DNA of 64,000 nt from Caulobacter hibisci (GCF_016135805.1 NZ_JADWOX010000002.1:372001-436000); one strand, 5' to 3'. Positions 35,068 through 43,598 are shown, counted from the stretch's first letter. Numbers and translations are program-made. Notes: generated by a model not told the origin, from the letters alone.

Positions 35068-36651
35068 CTACATATCCAGCCGGAAATCGATCACCCGCTG
35101 GCCGCTGGCCACCGCGTCCAGCGTCTTGGTCTCCGCGCCGAGCAGGCGGCGGTAGGTCCAGTAGGAGGCCATGACCTTTTCGACGTAGTTGCGGGTCTCG
35201 ACGGCGGGCAGGCTTTCGATCAGCAGCAGGCTGTCGCAGTCGGCGCCCAGCTGCTGCTGCACCTTCAGCAGGGTGCCCGGGCCGCCGTTGTAGGCGGCGA
35301 CGGCGCGCAGGATGTCGGGGCTCTGCAGGCCGCGGTCCATCAGCCAGGTAAAATAGTCCTGGCCGACCCGCAGGTTAAAGGCCGGGTCGAACAGCGGGGT
35401 GTTGTCGGCCAGCAGCTTGTCGTCGCCGGCGGCGCGGGCGGCGGCCACGGGCATCAGCTGCATCAGGCCCACGGCCCCGGCGCCTGAGACGGCCATCGGG
35501 TCGAAGCGGCTTTCCTGGCGCACCAGGGCGTAGACCAGGGCCTTGCTGATCGTGAAGCCGCCCTTGGGGGCCAGCTCGGGCAGGGGATAGTCCTCGCCGC
35601 CGATCTTCTTGACCGGGCGGCCGGCGTTGAACGGGGCGCGGGCGTTGAGCGCCAGGGTCAGGGCGCTCCAGTCGGCGCGGGCCTTGTCGTCGGCGGCCAG
35701 GGAAAGGCCTGCGCGCAGCTCGGCGCCGGCCTCGTTCCAGCGGCCCAGCTGGGCCAGGGAGGCGGCGCGGCGGGCGCGGATGTCCGAGGCCAGCAGCTTG
35801 CTGAGCGAAGCCGGATCGGGGCCGCTGTAGGAGACGCGGGTGATCAGGGCGGCGATCGGATCGTCCGGATCGTTGGCGACGGCGAGGCCCGCCATGGCCA
35901 GCTGGCGGCCGGCGATCATGCCGTAGAAGGTCTGAGGCGCCTGGGCGGCCTGGTTCAGCAGGGAGCGGACGCCGTCCTTGTCGCCGACCATGCCGGCCGA
36001 GCGCGCGGCCCAGAAGGCGGCGGCGGCGCGCAGCCAGTCGTCTTGGCCCTCGTCGTGGGCGACCTGCTCGAAATAGCCGCGCGCGTCGGCGTAGGATTCC
36101 AGGCGGAACGACGACAGGCCGGCGATCCAGCGCTCGCCCGACAGCTTGGCCAGCTTCAGGGCGGTCTTCACGTCGCCGGAATAGTAGGCCTCGCGGGCGG
36201 CGCGGCCCTTGTCGGCGGGGCCGGCGGCGATCTTGCCGCTCTGGGCGACGCCGACGAACAGTTCGGGGGGCTTGGGCTCGGCCGCGCGGGCCGGCTTGCG
36301 CTTCAGGGCCAGGGCGTAGACGCGGTCGGCGCCGGCCTCGTCGCCATAGAGCTTCAGCCAGCCGGTCAGGTCGTCGTAGCTGGCCGAATAGGCGCTGGGG
36401 TGCATCAGCCGGGTGAACGACAGCTTGCCGATCAGGCTGCGGTCGCGGGTGTTGGCGAAGGCGGCTTCGGCGGCGTCGAAATCGCCGCGCTCGGCGGCCC
36501 CGAAGGCGGCCTGGTAGTAGCGCTGGTCGTTGTCCGACAGGGGCTCGAGCCCCGCGGCCCGCACCGCGGGCGCGGCGAGGTTCAGGCAGAGCGCAAGGGC
36601 CGAGACAACGGCCAGAGGGCGAGCGAAAAGCTGCAAATCGTATCCGCGCAA
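35068..36651 (-). CDS. Soluble lytic transglycosylase (Slt-type)
   Basis: 527 aa with a TTG start at 36651 (a second TTG a few codons in is also possible) and a signal peptide ending near AVRAAG. A long helical superhelical region of TPR-like character (residues 35-360) precedes the catalytic SLT domain: VRQESRFDP with the catalytic Glu, GAVGLMQLMP, and AVAAYNGGPG. It cleaves peptidoglycan glycan strands to 1,6-anhydro products in the periplasm. Caulobacter SdpA is a soluble enzyme of this type; orthology is likely but unchecked. Confidence 0.87.
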   Translation of the reverse strand: MRGYDLQLFARPLAVVSALALCLNLAAPAVRAAGLEPLSDNDQRYYQAAFGAAERGDFDAAEAAFANTRDRSLIGKLSFTRLMHPSAYSASYDDLTGWLKLYGDEAGADRVYALALKRKPARAAEPKPPELFVGVAQSGKIAAGPADKGRAAREAYYSGDVKTALKLAKLSGERWIAGLSSFRLESYADARGYFEQVAHDEGQDDWLRAAAAFWAARSAGMVGDKDGVRSLLNQAAQAPQTFYGMIAGRQLAMAGLAVANDPDDPIAALITRVSYSGPDPASLSKLLASDIRARRAASLAQLGRWNEAGAELRAGLSLAADDKARADWSALTLALNARAPFNAGRPVKKIGGEDYPLPELAPKGGFTISKALVYALVRQESRFDPMAVSGAGAVGLMQLMPVAAARAAGDDKLLADNTPLFDPAFNLRVGQDYFTWLMDRGLQSPDILRAVAAYNGGPGTLLKVQQQLGADCDSLLLIESLPAVETRNYVEKVMASYWTYRRLLGAETKTLDAVASGQRVIDFRLDM

Positions 36652-36701
36652 GGCCTCAAGAAGGCGGCGCGCGTCCCCGTTCCGACTGGTCAGCGGTTTG
36701 T

Positions 36702-37523
36702 TTAATGGGGCCTTTCGGGCCGATCAAGCCTTTCGGCCAGCATCAGCAGGTCCTGCCAGGCCTTCTTCTTGGCCGCCGGCTGGCGCAGCAGGAAGGCCGG
36801 ATGCAAGCTGGGCAAGGCCGGAACGGCGTTTGCGCCGTCCTCGGAGCGCCATTCGAACCAGCGGCCGCGAAGCGACAATATGCCCTCCTCGCGGCGCAGC
36901 ATGCTCTTTGCCGAGGCGCCGCCGACCAGCAGGATCAGCTTCGGCTTGACCAGAACGATGGCCCGCTCGACGAACGGGGCGCAGACGGCCTGCTCCTGGG
37001 GCGTGGGCGTGCGGTTGCCCGGCGGGCGCCAGAAGACGGTGTTGGTGATGAAGGCCCGCTCCTGCAGGCCGGCGGCCTTCAGCATGCGGTCCAGCAGTTG
37101 GCCGGCCCGGCCGACGAAGGGCTCGCCGCGAGCGTCTTCTTCGGCGCCGGGGCCTTCGCCGATGACCATGACCGGCGCGTCGCCGGGACCGCGCGAGAAC
37201 ACCGCCTGCTTGGCGCCTTGCGTCTTCAGCGGACAGCCGTCGAAGGCGGCGATGGCGGCGGCCAGGCTTTCGAGGTCGTTGCAGGCGGCGGCCAGTTGCT
37301 TGGCCTCCGCGACGGCCGCGCCGATGTCGACGCCGCCGAACGCGCCGGGGCGCGGGGGAGGGGCGGCGACCACGACCGGCTGAGGTTGGCTACGGGCCCG
37401 CAGCAGGGCCGCGCCCTCGGCCAGGCGGTCGATCGGCTCGTCGGCGTAGCAGGCCTCGACGCCCGCATCGGCCCAGAAGGCCAGCAGGCTTTCGACGGCG
37501 CGCGGATCGACGGCGAGGCTCAT
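36702..37523 (-). CDS. Family 4-like uracil-DNA glycosylase with incomplete Fe-S ligands
   Basis: 273 aa with an N-terminal extension of about 90 residues and a UDG core: GEGPGAEEDARGEPFVGRAGQLLD (motif 1), NTVFWRPPGNRTP and SLHPAFLLRQP (motif 2). It removes uracil from DNA. Of the four Cys that bind the 4Fe-4S cluster in Thermus-type family 4 enzymes, only C97 and C181 remain; the other positions are F94 and W165. A cluster of the classical kind is therefore unlikely. It lies between convergent and divergent genes and is monocistronic. Confidence 0.83.
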   Translation of the reverse strand: MSLAVDPRAVESLLAFWADAGVEACYADEPIDRLAEGAALLRARSQPQPVVVAAPPPRPGAFGGVDIGAAVAEAKQLAAACNDLESLAAAIAAFDGCPLKTQGAKQAVFSRGPGDAPVMVIGEGPGAEEDARGEPFVGRAGQLLDRMLKAAGLQERAFITNTVFWRPPGNRTPTPQEQAVCAPFVERAIVLVKPKLILLVGGASAKSMLRREEGILSLRGRWFEWRSEDGANAVPALPSLHPAFLLRQPAAKKKAWQDLLMLAERLDRPERPH

Positions 37524-37690
37524 GGGGTTTCTCTAGCGAGTATAATGGGCTGCGTCACCGATCTGTCCGCGCTGCGGTGCAACAAAAACTATCCGGTTTT
37601 CCTTGACCGCCGTGGCGTCACGTTCGGATAAGGTTCGACTCAAACAGGAAGAAGGCAGGCTCCACTCAAGAGCCTGGGGCGGGAGAAGCC

Positions 37691-39364
37691 ATGAGTGAAG
37701 TCCTCGAACGCGAGTCGATGGAATACGACGTCGTCATCGTCGGGGGCGGCCCGGCGGGCCTGTCGGCGGCCATCCGTCTGAAGCAGCTGGCCGCGACGGC
37801 CGGAAGCGAAATCAGCGTGGCCCTGGTCGAGAAGGGCTCGGAAGTCGGCGCCCACATCCTGTCGGGCGCGGTCATCGATCCCAAGGCGCTGAACGAGCTG
37901 TTCCCCGACTGGAAGGAACGCGGCGCGCCGCTGGAGACGCCGGTCACCAAGGACAAGTTCCTGCTGCTCGGCCCGCAGGGCGAGGCCAGCCTGCCGATGT
38001 TCGCCATGCCGCCGTTCATGCACAACCACGGCTGCTACATCGCCTCGCTGGGCAACGTCACCCGCTGGCTGGCCGCCCAGGCCGAAGAGCTGGGCGTGGA
38101 GATCTATCCGGGTTTCGCCGCCTCGGACACGGTCTGGCGCGAGGACGGCTCGCTGAAGGGCGTGGTCGTCGGCGTGGTCGGCATCGCCAAGGACGGCCAT
38201 GAGAAGAGCGACTACCAGCCGGGCATGGAGCTGCACGGCAAGTACGTGTTCATCGCCGAGGGCGTGCGCGGCTCGCTGGCCAAGCAGCTGATCGCCAAGT
38301 TCGAGCTCGACGCCGGCAAGTCTCCGCAGAAGTACGGCATCGGCATCAAGGAGCTGTGGCAGATCCCGGCCGACAAGCACCAGCCCGGCCTGGCCCAGCA
38401 CACCACCGGCTGGCCGCTGGACAACCAGACGGGCGGCGGCAGCTTTATGTACCACTTCGGGGACAACTACGTGTCCATCGGCTACGTGGTGCATCTGAAC
38501 TACAAGAACCCGTGGATTTCGCCGTTCGACGAGTTCCAGCGCTTCAAGCAGCACCCCTCGGTCAAGCCGCACCTGGAAGGCGGCAAGCGCATCGCCTACG
38601 GCGCGCGGGCCATCACCGAGGGCGGCTATCAGTCGATCCCGAAGCTGTCGTTCCCGGGCGGCGTGCTGATCGGCTGCTCGGCGGGCTTCGTCAACGTGCC
38701 CCGCATCAAGGGCAGCCACAACGCCATGAAGACCGGCATGCTGGCCGCCGAAGAAGCGTTCAAGGCCATCGCCGCCGGCCGCGAGGGCGACGCCCTGGTC
38801 GAGTACGAGACCGCCTTCGAGAACTCTTGGGTCGCCAAGGAACTGAAGGTCGTCCGCAACGCCAAGCCGCTGCTGGGCAAGCTGGGCACCGCCCTGGGCG
38901 GCGCCGTCGGCCTGTTCGACATGTGGTGCACGCACCTGCTGGGCGGGTTCTCGTTCTTCGGCACGCTGAAGCACGAGAAGACCGATGCGGCCTCGACCGG
39001 CCTGGCCAAGGACTACAAGCCGATCGTCTATCCCAAGCCCGACGGCGTGATCAGCTTCGACAAGCTGTCGAGCGTGTTCCTGTCGGCCACCAATCACGAG
39101 GAAGACCAGCCGGCTCACCTGAAGCTGAAGGATCCGTCGATCCCGATCTCGGTCAACCTGCCCAAGTACGGCGAGCCGGCGCGTCTCTACTGCCCGGCCG
39201 GCGTCTACGAGGTGCTGTACGACGAGCAGGGCGCCAATCCGAAGTTCCAGATCAACGCCCAGAACTGCGTCCACTGCAAAACCTGCGACATCAAGGATCC
39301 GTCGCAGAACATCGTCTGGACGACGCCGGAAGGCGGCGGCGGCCCGAACTATCCGAATATGTAG
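37691..39364 (+). CDS. Electron transfer flavoprotein-ubiquinone oxidoreductase
   Basis: 557 aa, the usual length. N-terminal FAD motif VIVGGGPAGLSAA, a central ubiquinone-binding region, and a C-terminal 4Fe-4S site with CPAGVYE and NCVHCKTCDIKDP. It moves electrons from reduced ETF, and so from acyl-CoA and other flavin dehydrogenases (for example the one at 21466), to the quinone pool at the inner membrane. ATG at 37691 follows GGGAGAAG. Terminated by a hairpin inside the repeat at 39373. Confidence 0.93.
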   Translation: MSEVLERESMEYDVVIVGGGPAGLSAAIRLKQLAATAGSEISVALVEKGSEVGAHILSGAVIDPKALNELFPDWKERGAPLETPVTKDKFLLLGPQGEASLPMFAMPPFMHNHGCYIASLGNVTRWLAAQAEELGVEIYPGFAASDTVWREDGSLKGVVVGVVGIAKDGHEKSDYQPGMELHGKYVFIAEGVRGSLAKQLIAKFELDAGKSPQKYGIGIKELWQIPADKHQPGLAQHTTGWPLDNQTGGGSFMYHFGDNYVSIGYVVHLNYKNPWISPFDEFQRFKQHPSVKPHLEGGKRIAYGARAITEGGYQSIPKLSFPGGVLIGCSAGFVNVPRIKGSHNAMKTGMLAAEEAFKAIAAGREGDALVEYETAFENSWVAKELKVVRNAKPLLGKLGTALGGAVGLFDMWCTHLLGGFSFFGTLKHEKTDAASTGLAKDYKPIVYPKPDGVISFDKLSSVFLSATNHEEDQPAHLKLKDPSIPISVNLPKYGEPARLYCPAGVYEVLYDEQGANPKFQINAQNCVHCKTCDIKDPSQNIVWTTPEGGGGPNYPNM

Positions 39365-39372
39365 GGCTCTTT

Positions 39373-39542
39373 CCCTCTCCCCTTGCTGGAGAGGGTGGCC
39401 CCCGCGAAGGCGGGGGTCGGGTGAGGGGTCTCTCAAAAGCAAGACGCCGCGACAGCCGATCAGCTGTCGCGGCGTTTTTCGTTCGTGCGACCCCTCATCC
39501 GTCATCCTTCGGATGACACCTTCTCCCGCAAGGGGAGAAGGA
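39373..39542. repeat. Palindromic repeat carrying a terminator, copy A
   Basis: About 170 bp with inverted ends (CCCTCTCCCCTTGCTGGAG left, CTCCCGCAAGGGGAG right) and an inner perfect terminator stem. The central block (GAGGGGTCTCTCA, stem, TTCGTGCGACCCCTCA) is shared almost exactly with copy B at 51372-51536, showing that stem and ends move as one unit. Confidence 0.88.
39444..39479 (+). terminator. Rho-independent terminator of ETF-QO gene, within repeat
   Basis: Perfect 13-bp stem ACGCCGCGACAGC (39444-39456) / GCTGTCGCGGCGT (39463-39475), 6-base loop, followed directly by TTTT. Confidence 0.9.
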
Positions 39543-39580
39543 CGCTTGAACGAGGCCCTGAAACCGAACAGGGTGGCCGG

Positions 39581-41317
39581 ATGATGCGTCTTCGAGTCCT
39601 CCTGTCCCTGGCCTCCACCGCCGTGCTGGCCGCCTGCGCAACGTCGGGGCCGACCTTGCGCGGTTCCGCCGACGGGTGGAGCGCGCCGTGGGAGGGGCGT
39701 TCGGCCTACGGACAGTTCCTGGCCGGCCAGGCCGCGCTCGAGGACGGCCGCAGCGACGAGGCCGCCGCCTATTTCCAGGCCGCCCGCAACCTGGGCGAAG
39801 ACCCCGGCCTGCTGGGCGAGCGTGCCTTCACCGCCTCGCTGCTGGCCGGCGATGTCACCCGCGCCGCACAACTGGCGCCGGTCGCGCCGGGCGGGACCGA
39901 GGGCGTGCGCCGCCTGGCCCTGCTGACCCAGTCGGTCGACTTCCTGTCGCGCGGCAAGGGCAAGGAAGCCCAGGCCCTGCTCGCCGATCCCGGCCTTGGG
40001 TTTCCGCACCGCCCGGCCGTGACCCTGCTGACGCCGTGGGCCGCCGCGGCCGCCGGCGACGCCGCCAAGTCCCAGGTCCAGCCCGAGCTGCGCAACGATC
40101 GTCTCGTGCAGTATTTCGGCCGCCTGGGCCGCGCCGAGATCCTGGAGCGGGCCGGCAAGACCGCCGAGGCCGAAACCGAGTTCAAGGCGCTGATGGACAT
40201 CGAGGCCGTGCGGCCGATGTTCGCCATCGACTACGGCGCGTTCCTGGAGCGCCGCAAGCGCCGCGACGAGGCCGTGGCCCTCTATGATTCCCTGCTGGCC
40301 CAGGCGCCGACCGACTCGGCCCTGCTGGATGCGCGCGCCCGCGCCGCCGGCCGCAAGGCTCCGCCGCCTCTGGCCACCGTCCGCCAGGGCGCGGCCAACG
40401 CCCTGGTCGCCTGCGCGGCGGTGTTCAGCAACGAGCGGCAGAGCCAGTTCGCCCTGGCCTATCTGCGCCTGGCCCTGCACCTGGATCCCAAGCGCGAGGA
40501 CGCGCTGCTGATGGTCGGCGACCTGCTCGACCAGGGCGGCGATCCCGAGGCGGCCCGGGCGGCCTACGCCAAGGTGCCGGCCGGCTCGGCCCGCTATGCC
40601 GCAGCCCAGGGCAAGATCGCCTGGACGCTGCAGAGCGCCGGCGACAAGGACAAGGCCCTGGCCATCGCGGAGGCCGCCGCCAAGGTTCTCGGCGCGGGCC
40701 GCAGCGCCCAGCTGGTCTATGCCGACCTGCTGCGGGCCAACGACCGCTGGGCCGACGCGGTGGCGGTGATCGACCCGCTGGTCGCCGCCGAGAAGGATAA
40801 GCCCGACTGGCGCCTGCTCTACATGCGCGGCGTGTCGCTGGAGCGGGCCGGGCGCTGGCCCGACGCCGAGCGCGACTTGCAGCAGGCCCTCAGCCTCAAT
40901 CCCGAGGAGCCGGAGCTGCTGAACTATCTCGGCTACTCGTGGATCGACCGCAACGAGCGCCTGCCCGAAGCCCTGGCCATGGTCCAGAAGGCCGTGAAGG
41001 CCAATCCGCAGTCGGGGGCCATGCTCGATTCCCTGGGCTGGGCCTATCACCGCCTGGGCGACGATAAGGCCGCCGTCGAGATGCTGGAGCAGGCCATCGA
41101 GTTCGAGCCCGGCGATCCGGACATCAACGATCACCTGGGCGACGTCTACTGGCGCCTGGGCCGCAAGACCGAGGCCCAGTTCCAGTGGCGTCGGGTGCTG
41201 AGCCTGGAGCCGACGCCCGAGCAGAAGGCCGCCGCCGAGGCCAAGCTGAAGGACGGCCTGGGGTCCAAGGGTCCCGCCAAGGCCCCGACCGTGGCCAACG
41301 GCGCCGACGCGCTGTAG
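39581..41317 (+). CDS. TPR-repeat lipoprotein
   Basis: 578 aa starting at the ATG pair 39581/39584. A lipoprotein signal is present: hydrophobic stretch then LAAC with lipidated Cys19. The rest is almost entirely tetratricopeptide-like helical repeats; the clearest TPR units lie in the C-terminal third (EPELLNYLGYSWIDRNERL, AMLDSLGWAYHRLGDDKAA, PDINDHLGDVYWRLGR). A membrane-anchored scaffold for protein-protein contacts is likely. Partners are not indicated. It lies 32 bp upstream of ispE and probably shares a transcript with it. Confidence 0.83.
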   Translation: MMRLRVLLSLASTAVLAACATSGPTLRGSADGWSAPWEGRSAYGQFLAGQAALEDGRSDEAAAYFQAARNLGEDPGLLGERAFTASLLAGDVTRAAQLAPVAPGGTEGVRRLALLTQSVDFLSRGKGKEAQALLADPGLGFPHRPAVTLLTPWAAAAAGDAAKSQVQPELRNDRLVQYFGRLGRAEILERAGKTAEAETEFKALMDIEAVRPMFAIDYGAFLERRKRRDEAVALYDSLLAQAPTDSALLDARARAAGRKAPPPLATVRQGAANALVACAAVFSNERQSQFALAYLRLALHLDPKREDALLMVGDLLDQGGDPEAARAAYAKVPAGSARYAAAQGKIAWTLQSAGDKDKALAIAEAAAKVLGAGRSAQLVYADLLRANDRWADAVAVIDPLVAAEKDKPDWRLLYMRGVSLERAGRWPDAERDLQQALSLNPEEPELLNYLGYSWIDRNERLPEALAMVQKAVKANPQSGAMLDSLGWAYHRLGDDKAAVEMLEQAIEFEPGDPDINDHLGDVYWRLGRKTEAQFQWRRVLSLEPTPEQKAAAEAKLKDGLGSKGPAKAPTVANGADAL

Positions 41318-41349
41318 GGCTTGGCCCTCGAATTCTTCTGGATAGCCCG

Positions 41350-42231
41350 ATGCGCCGTTCCGCCTTCGCCCCGGCCAAGGTCAATCTGTTCCTGCACGTC
41401 GGCAGGCCCGATGCGGAGAACTATCATCCGCTGTCGAGCCTGATGGTGTTCGCCGACGTCGGCGACACGGTGTCGATCCAGCCGGCCGATGCGCCGAGCT
41501 TCGAGACCACCGGCCGGTTCGGCGGCGAGATCCCGGTCGACGGCGGCAACCTGGTGGTCCGCGCCGCCCGCGCTTTGCACGAGGCGGCCGGCGGGCCGGT
41601 CCCGCCGGTGCGGCTGATCCTCGACAAGGCTTTGCCGATCGCCGCCGGCCTGGGCGGCGGCTCCAGCGACGCCGGCGCGGCCCTGCGGCTGCTGCGCGAG
41701 GCCCTGGAACTGTCGGTGTCGGACGCGCAGCTCGAGGCGGTGGCCGGATCGCTCGGCGCCGACGGCGTGCCGTGCCTGTGGGGCCGGCCGGTGATCGCGC
41801 AGGGCAGGGGAGAGCGGCTGTCGCCGGCTCCCGAGCTGCCGCAGTTGCACGCGGTGCTGGTCAATCCGCTGGTCCCGTCGCCGACCGGCGCGGTCTATCG
41901 CGCCTATGACGCCGCCGTCGATCCGCGCGGCGAAGCGCCGCCGCCGACGCCCGACGCCTTCGAGAGCGCCGAAGAGGTCTGCGCCTGGCTGGCGGCCCTA
42001 ACCCGCAACGACCTGCAGGCTCCGGCCGTGGCGCTGGAGCCGCGTATCGGGCAGGTGCTGGACCTGTTGGCCGGCGAGCCCGAGGCGCTGCTGACGCGGA
42101 TGTCGGGCTCGGGCGCGACCTGTTTCGCGCTCTGCGCCGGCGACATCGAGGCCGAGGGCCTGGCCGAGCGCATCGAGGCGATGCGGCCCGACTGGTGGGT
42201 GAAGCGCTGCCGCCTCGGCGGGCCGTTCTAG
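41350..42231 (+). CDS. ispE: 4-diphosphocytidyl-2-C-methyl-D-erythritol kinase
   Basis: 293-aa GHMP kinase. N-terminal AFAPAKVNLFLHV and the phosphate-binding glycine loop PIAAGLGGGSSDAGAAL identify IspE, as does the C-terminal MSGSGATCFAL. It phosphorylates the 2-hydroxyl of CDP-methylerythritol in the MEP isoprenoid pathway, in the cytoplasm. Essential in MEP-dependent bacteria. It follows the TPR lipoprotein gene. Downstream lies the IS-interrupted repeat, which would separate it from the cyclophilin gene. Confidence 0.94.
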   Translation: MRRSAFAPAKVNLFLHVGRPDAENYHPLSSLMVFADVGDTVSIQPADAPSFETTGRFGGEIPVDGGNLVVRAARALHEAAGGPVPPVRLILDKALPIAAGLGGGSSDAGAALRLLREALELSVSDAQLEAVAGSLGADGVPCLWGRPVIAQGRGERLSPAPELPQLHAVLVNPLVPSPTGAVYRAYDAAVDPRGEAPPPTPDAFESAEEVCAWLAALTRNDLQAPAVALEPRIGQVLDLLAGEPEALLTRMSGSGATCFALCAGDIEAEGLAERIEAMRPDWWVKRCRLGGPF

Positions 42232-42393
42232 CTCATCCCGTCCATCCTCAGCCCGTCATCCCGGGCGAAGGCGCGCGGCGCCGCAGACCCGGGACCCAGA
42301 GGGACTGGGCGCCGCGCCAAGGTAGCCGCCCGGCGTGTAGCCCGTGTTGTGCGGCGACCCCTGGGTCCCTGTGTATTGTGATGCATGTCGAGC

Positions 42394-42535
42394 GCGAGCT
42401 TGATGGGTGTCGGGCGTAGCTCGCTGGGTCCCTGGCCTTTAGGCCGTTAGCCGGCAAGGGCGCGCCCGCCAGTCAGCTTTTCCGAACAGTCGCACGGGCG
42501 GGACGCCAGGCGTCCGAGCTCGAACACAGGAGCGG
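42394..42535 (+). ncRNA. Putative bridge RNA of the IS110 element
   Basis: Read 5' to 3': a stem-loop GCGAGCT/AGCTCGC (42394-42424); CTGGGTCCCTG (42424-42434), identical to the left target flank 42361-42371; hairpin GGCC-TTTA-GGCC (42434-42445); AGCCGG (42449-42454), reverse complement of the right target CCGGCT at 43501; ACAGTCGC (42486-42493), identical to the element's right end plus core base (43494-43501); hairpin GGACGC/GCGTCC (42501-42515); ACACAGG (42524-42530), reverse complement of core plus left end CCTGTGT (42368-42374). This reproduces the target-loop then donor-loop order of the IS621 bridge RNA. Transcript ends are not known. Confidence 0.75.
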
Positions 42536-42539
42536 AGCC

Positions 42540-43487
42540 ATGACGCATGCGTGCGCGGCCGGCGTGGATGTCGGACGTGATTGGCTGGACGTGGGCCTGG
42601 CCCCGTCCGGCAAGGTGTTTCGACTGGCCAATGCGCCAGCGGGCGTGGCCGAGCTGGTGGCGAGGCTGACGCGCGAAGGCGTGGCCAAGGTGGTGCTGGA
42701 GTCGATCGGGACCTACGGCGCGCGCCTGGTGCGCGGCCTGGCCCAGGCCGGCTTCGAGGTCGGGGTGGTCGATCCCAAGCGGATCGCGGCCCTGCGGACG
42801 GCCGAGGGACGGCGGGCCAAGACCGACAGGCTGGACGCGGGGCTGATCGCGCGATTTGCTCTGCTGATGCAGGACGCCGCTCGACCCGTTCCCAGCGCCA
42901 GGGCCTTCGAGATCCGGGCCTTGTCGACCCGCCGCCGCCAGTTGGTGGAGATGGCGGCCATGGAGAAGACCCGCCTCAAGCAGTCCCTCGACGAAGCCGT
43001 CGCCGACAGCTGCCGTCGGGCGATCGCCTGGCTGGCCCAGGAACGCGCCGACATCGAGGCCCGGTTGCAGGCCCTGATCCTGGAGGCTCACGACGGTCCT
43101 GCCCGCCAGGCCCTGCTGCAGACCATCCCCGGCGTCGGCCCGGCCGTCAGCATGACCCTGCTGGCCGACCTGCCCGAGCTTGGCAGCCTCGACCGCAAGG
43201 CCGTCGGCAGCCTGGCGGGCCTGGCGCCCCATCCCAACCAGAGCGGAACCCGAACCGACCAGGCTCACATCGGCGGCGGCCGGCCCTGCGTGCGCGCCGC
43301 CCTCTACATGGCCGCCGTCAGCGCCGCTCGTTCCGACAAGGGTTTCAAGCGCGAGTACCAAGCCATGAGGCAAGCGGGAAAACCCGCCAAGGTCGCCCTC
43401 GTCGCCCTCGTCGCCATCGCCAGGAAGATCGTCGTCGCCGCCAACGGCATGCTCAAGTCCGGTAAGCCATGGCTCAAGCCTGCTTGA
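42540..43487 (+). CDS. IS110-family DEDD transposase/recombinase
   Basis: 315 aa. The N-terminal RuvC-like domain shows the DEDD set: D10 (GVDVG), E54 (VLESIGTY), D96 and D99 (KTDRLDAG). A coiled helical linker follows (residues about 115-190). The C-terminal Tnp domain carries IPGVGPAVSMTLLA and GRPCVRAALYMAAVSAA, where IS110 enzymes have their catalytic Ser. It cuts and exchanges strands between circular donor and target, directed by bridge RNA. ATG is preceded by GGAG at 42529, which overlaps the predicted right donor guide. The gene appears intact. Confidence 0.92.
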   Translation: MTHACAAGVDVGRDWLDVGLAPSGKVFRLANAPAGVAELVARLTREGVAKVVLESIGTYGARLVRGLAQAGFEVGVVDPKRIAALRTAEGRRAKTDRLDAGLIARFALLMQDAARPVPSARAFEIRALSTRRRQLVEMAAMEKTRLKQSLDEAVADSCRRAIAWLAQERADIEARLQALILEAHDGPARQALLQTIPGVGPAVSMTLLADLPELGSLDRKAVGSLAGLAPHPNQSGTRTDQAHIGGGRPCVRAALYMAAVSAARSDKGFKREYQAMRQAGKPAKVALVALVAIARKIVVAANGMLKSGKPWLKPA

Positions 43488-43598
43488 ACAAACACAGTCG
43501 CCGGCTCTTCGCCGCGCTTCGGCCGGGATGACGATGCTTTTGAGATGGGGTGGTTTCCGCCTAGTCTCCCGGCGTTTGTGTCGTACTGGAGCCAACAT

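Larger units (their letters stand above)
42370..43500 (+). mobile_element. IS110-family insertion sequence (IS110 group layout)
   Basis: About 1131 bp, no terminal inverted repeats, one DEDD transposase. About 170 bp of non-coding sequence lie 5' of the transposase and only 13 bp 3' of it, the layout of the IS110 group (bridge RNA in the left end) as opposed to IS1111. The edges are defined by comparison with the uninterrupted repeat family: left end TGTGTATTG, right end AACACAGTCG, flanked by CC. Edges could shift by one base because of the shared C run. Confidence 0.85.
42254..43533. repeat. CGTCATCCCGG-family repeat interrupted by an IS110 element
   Basis: Left part 42254-42369 (CGTCATCCCGGG ... 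CTGGGTCCC) and right part 43501-43533 (CCGGCTCTTCG ... GGGATGACG) rejoin into a normal copy like 31188-31328 when the element between them is removed. A duplicated CC on either side of the insertion is consistent with a two-base core. Confidence 0.85.

Noticed and set aside
37640..41134. 1164-residue open frame on the minus strand opposite ETF-QO and the TPR gene
   Set aside because: High-GC DNA leaves the antisense frame open. Composition is Gly/Ala/Arg/His/Gln-rich without any domain, and both plus-strand genes are well supported.
42232..42369. Sequence between ispE and the IS as a regulatory leader
   Set aside because: It is explained as the left part of an interrupted palindromic repeat.
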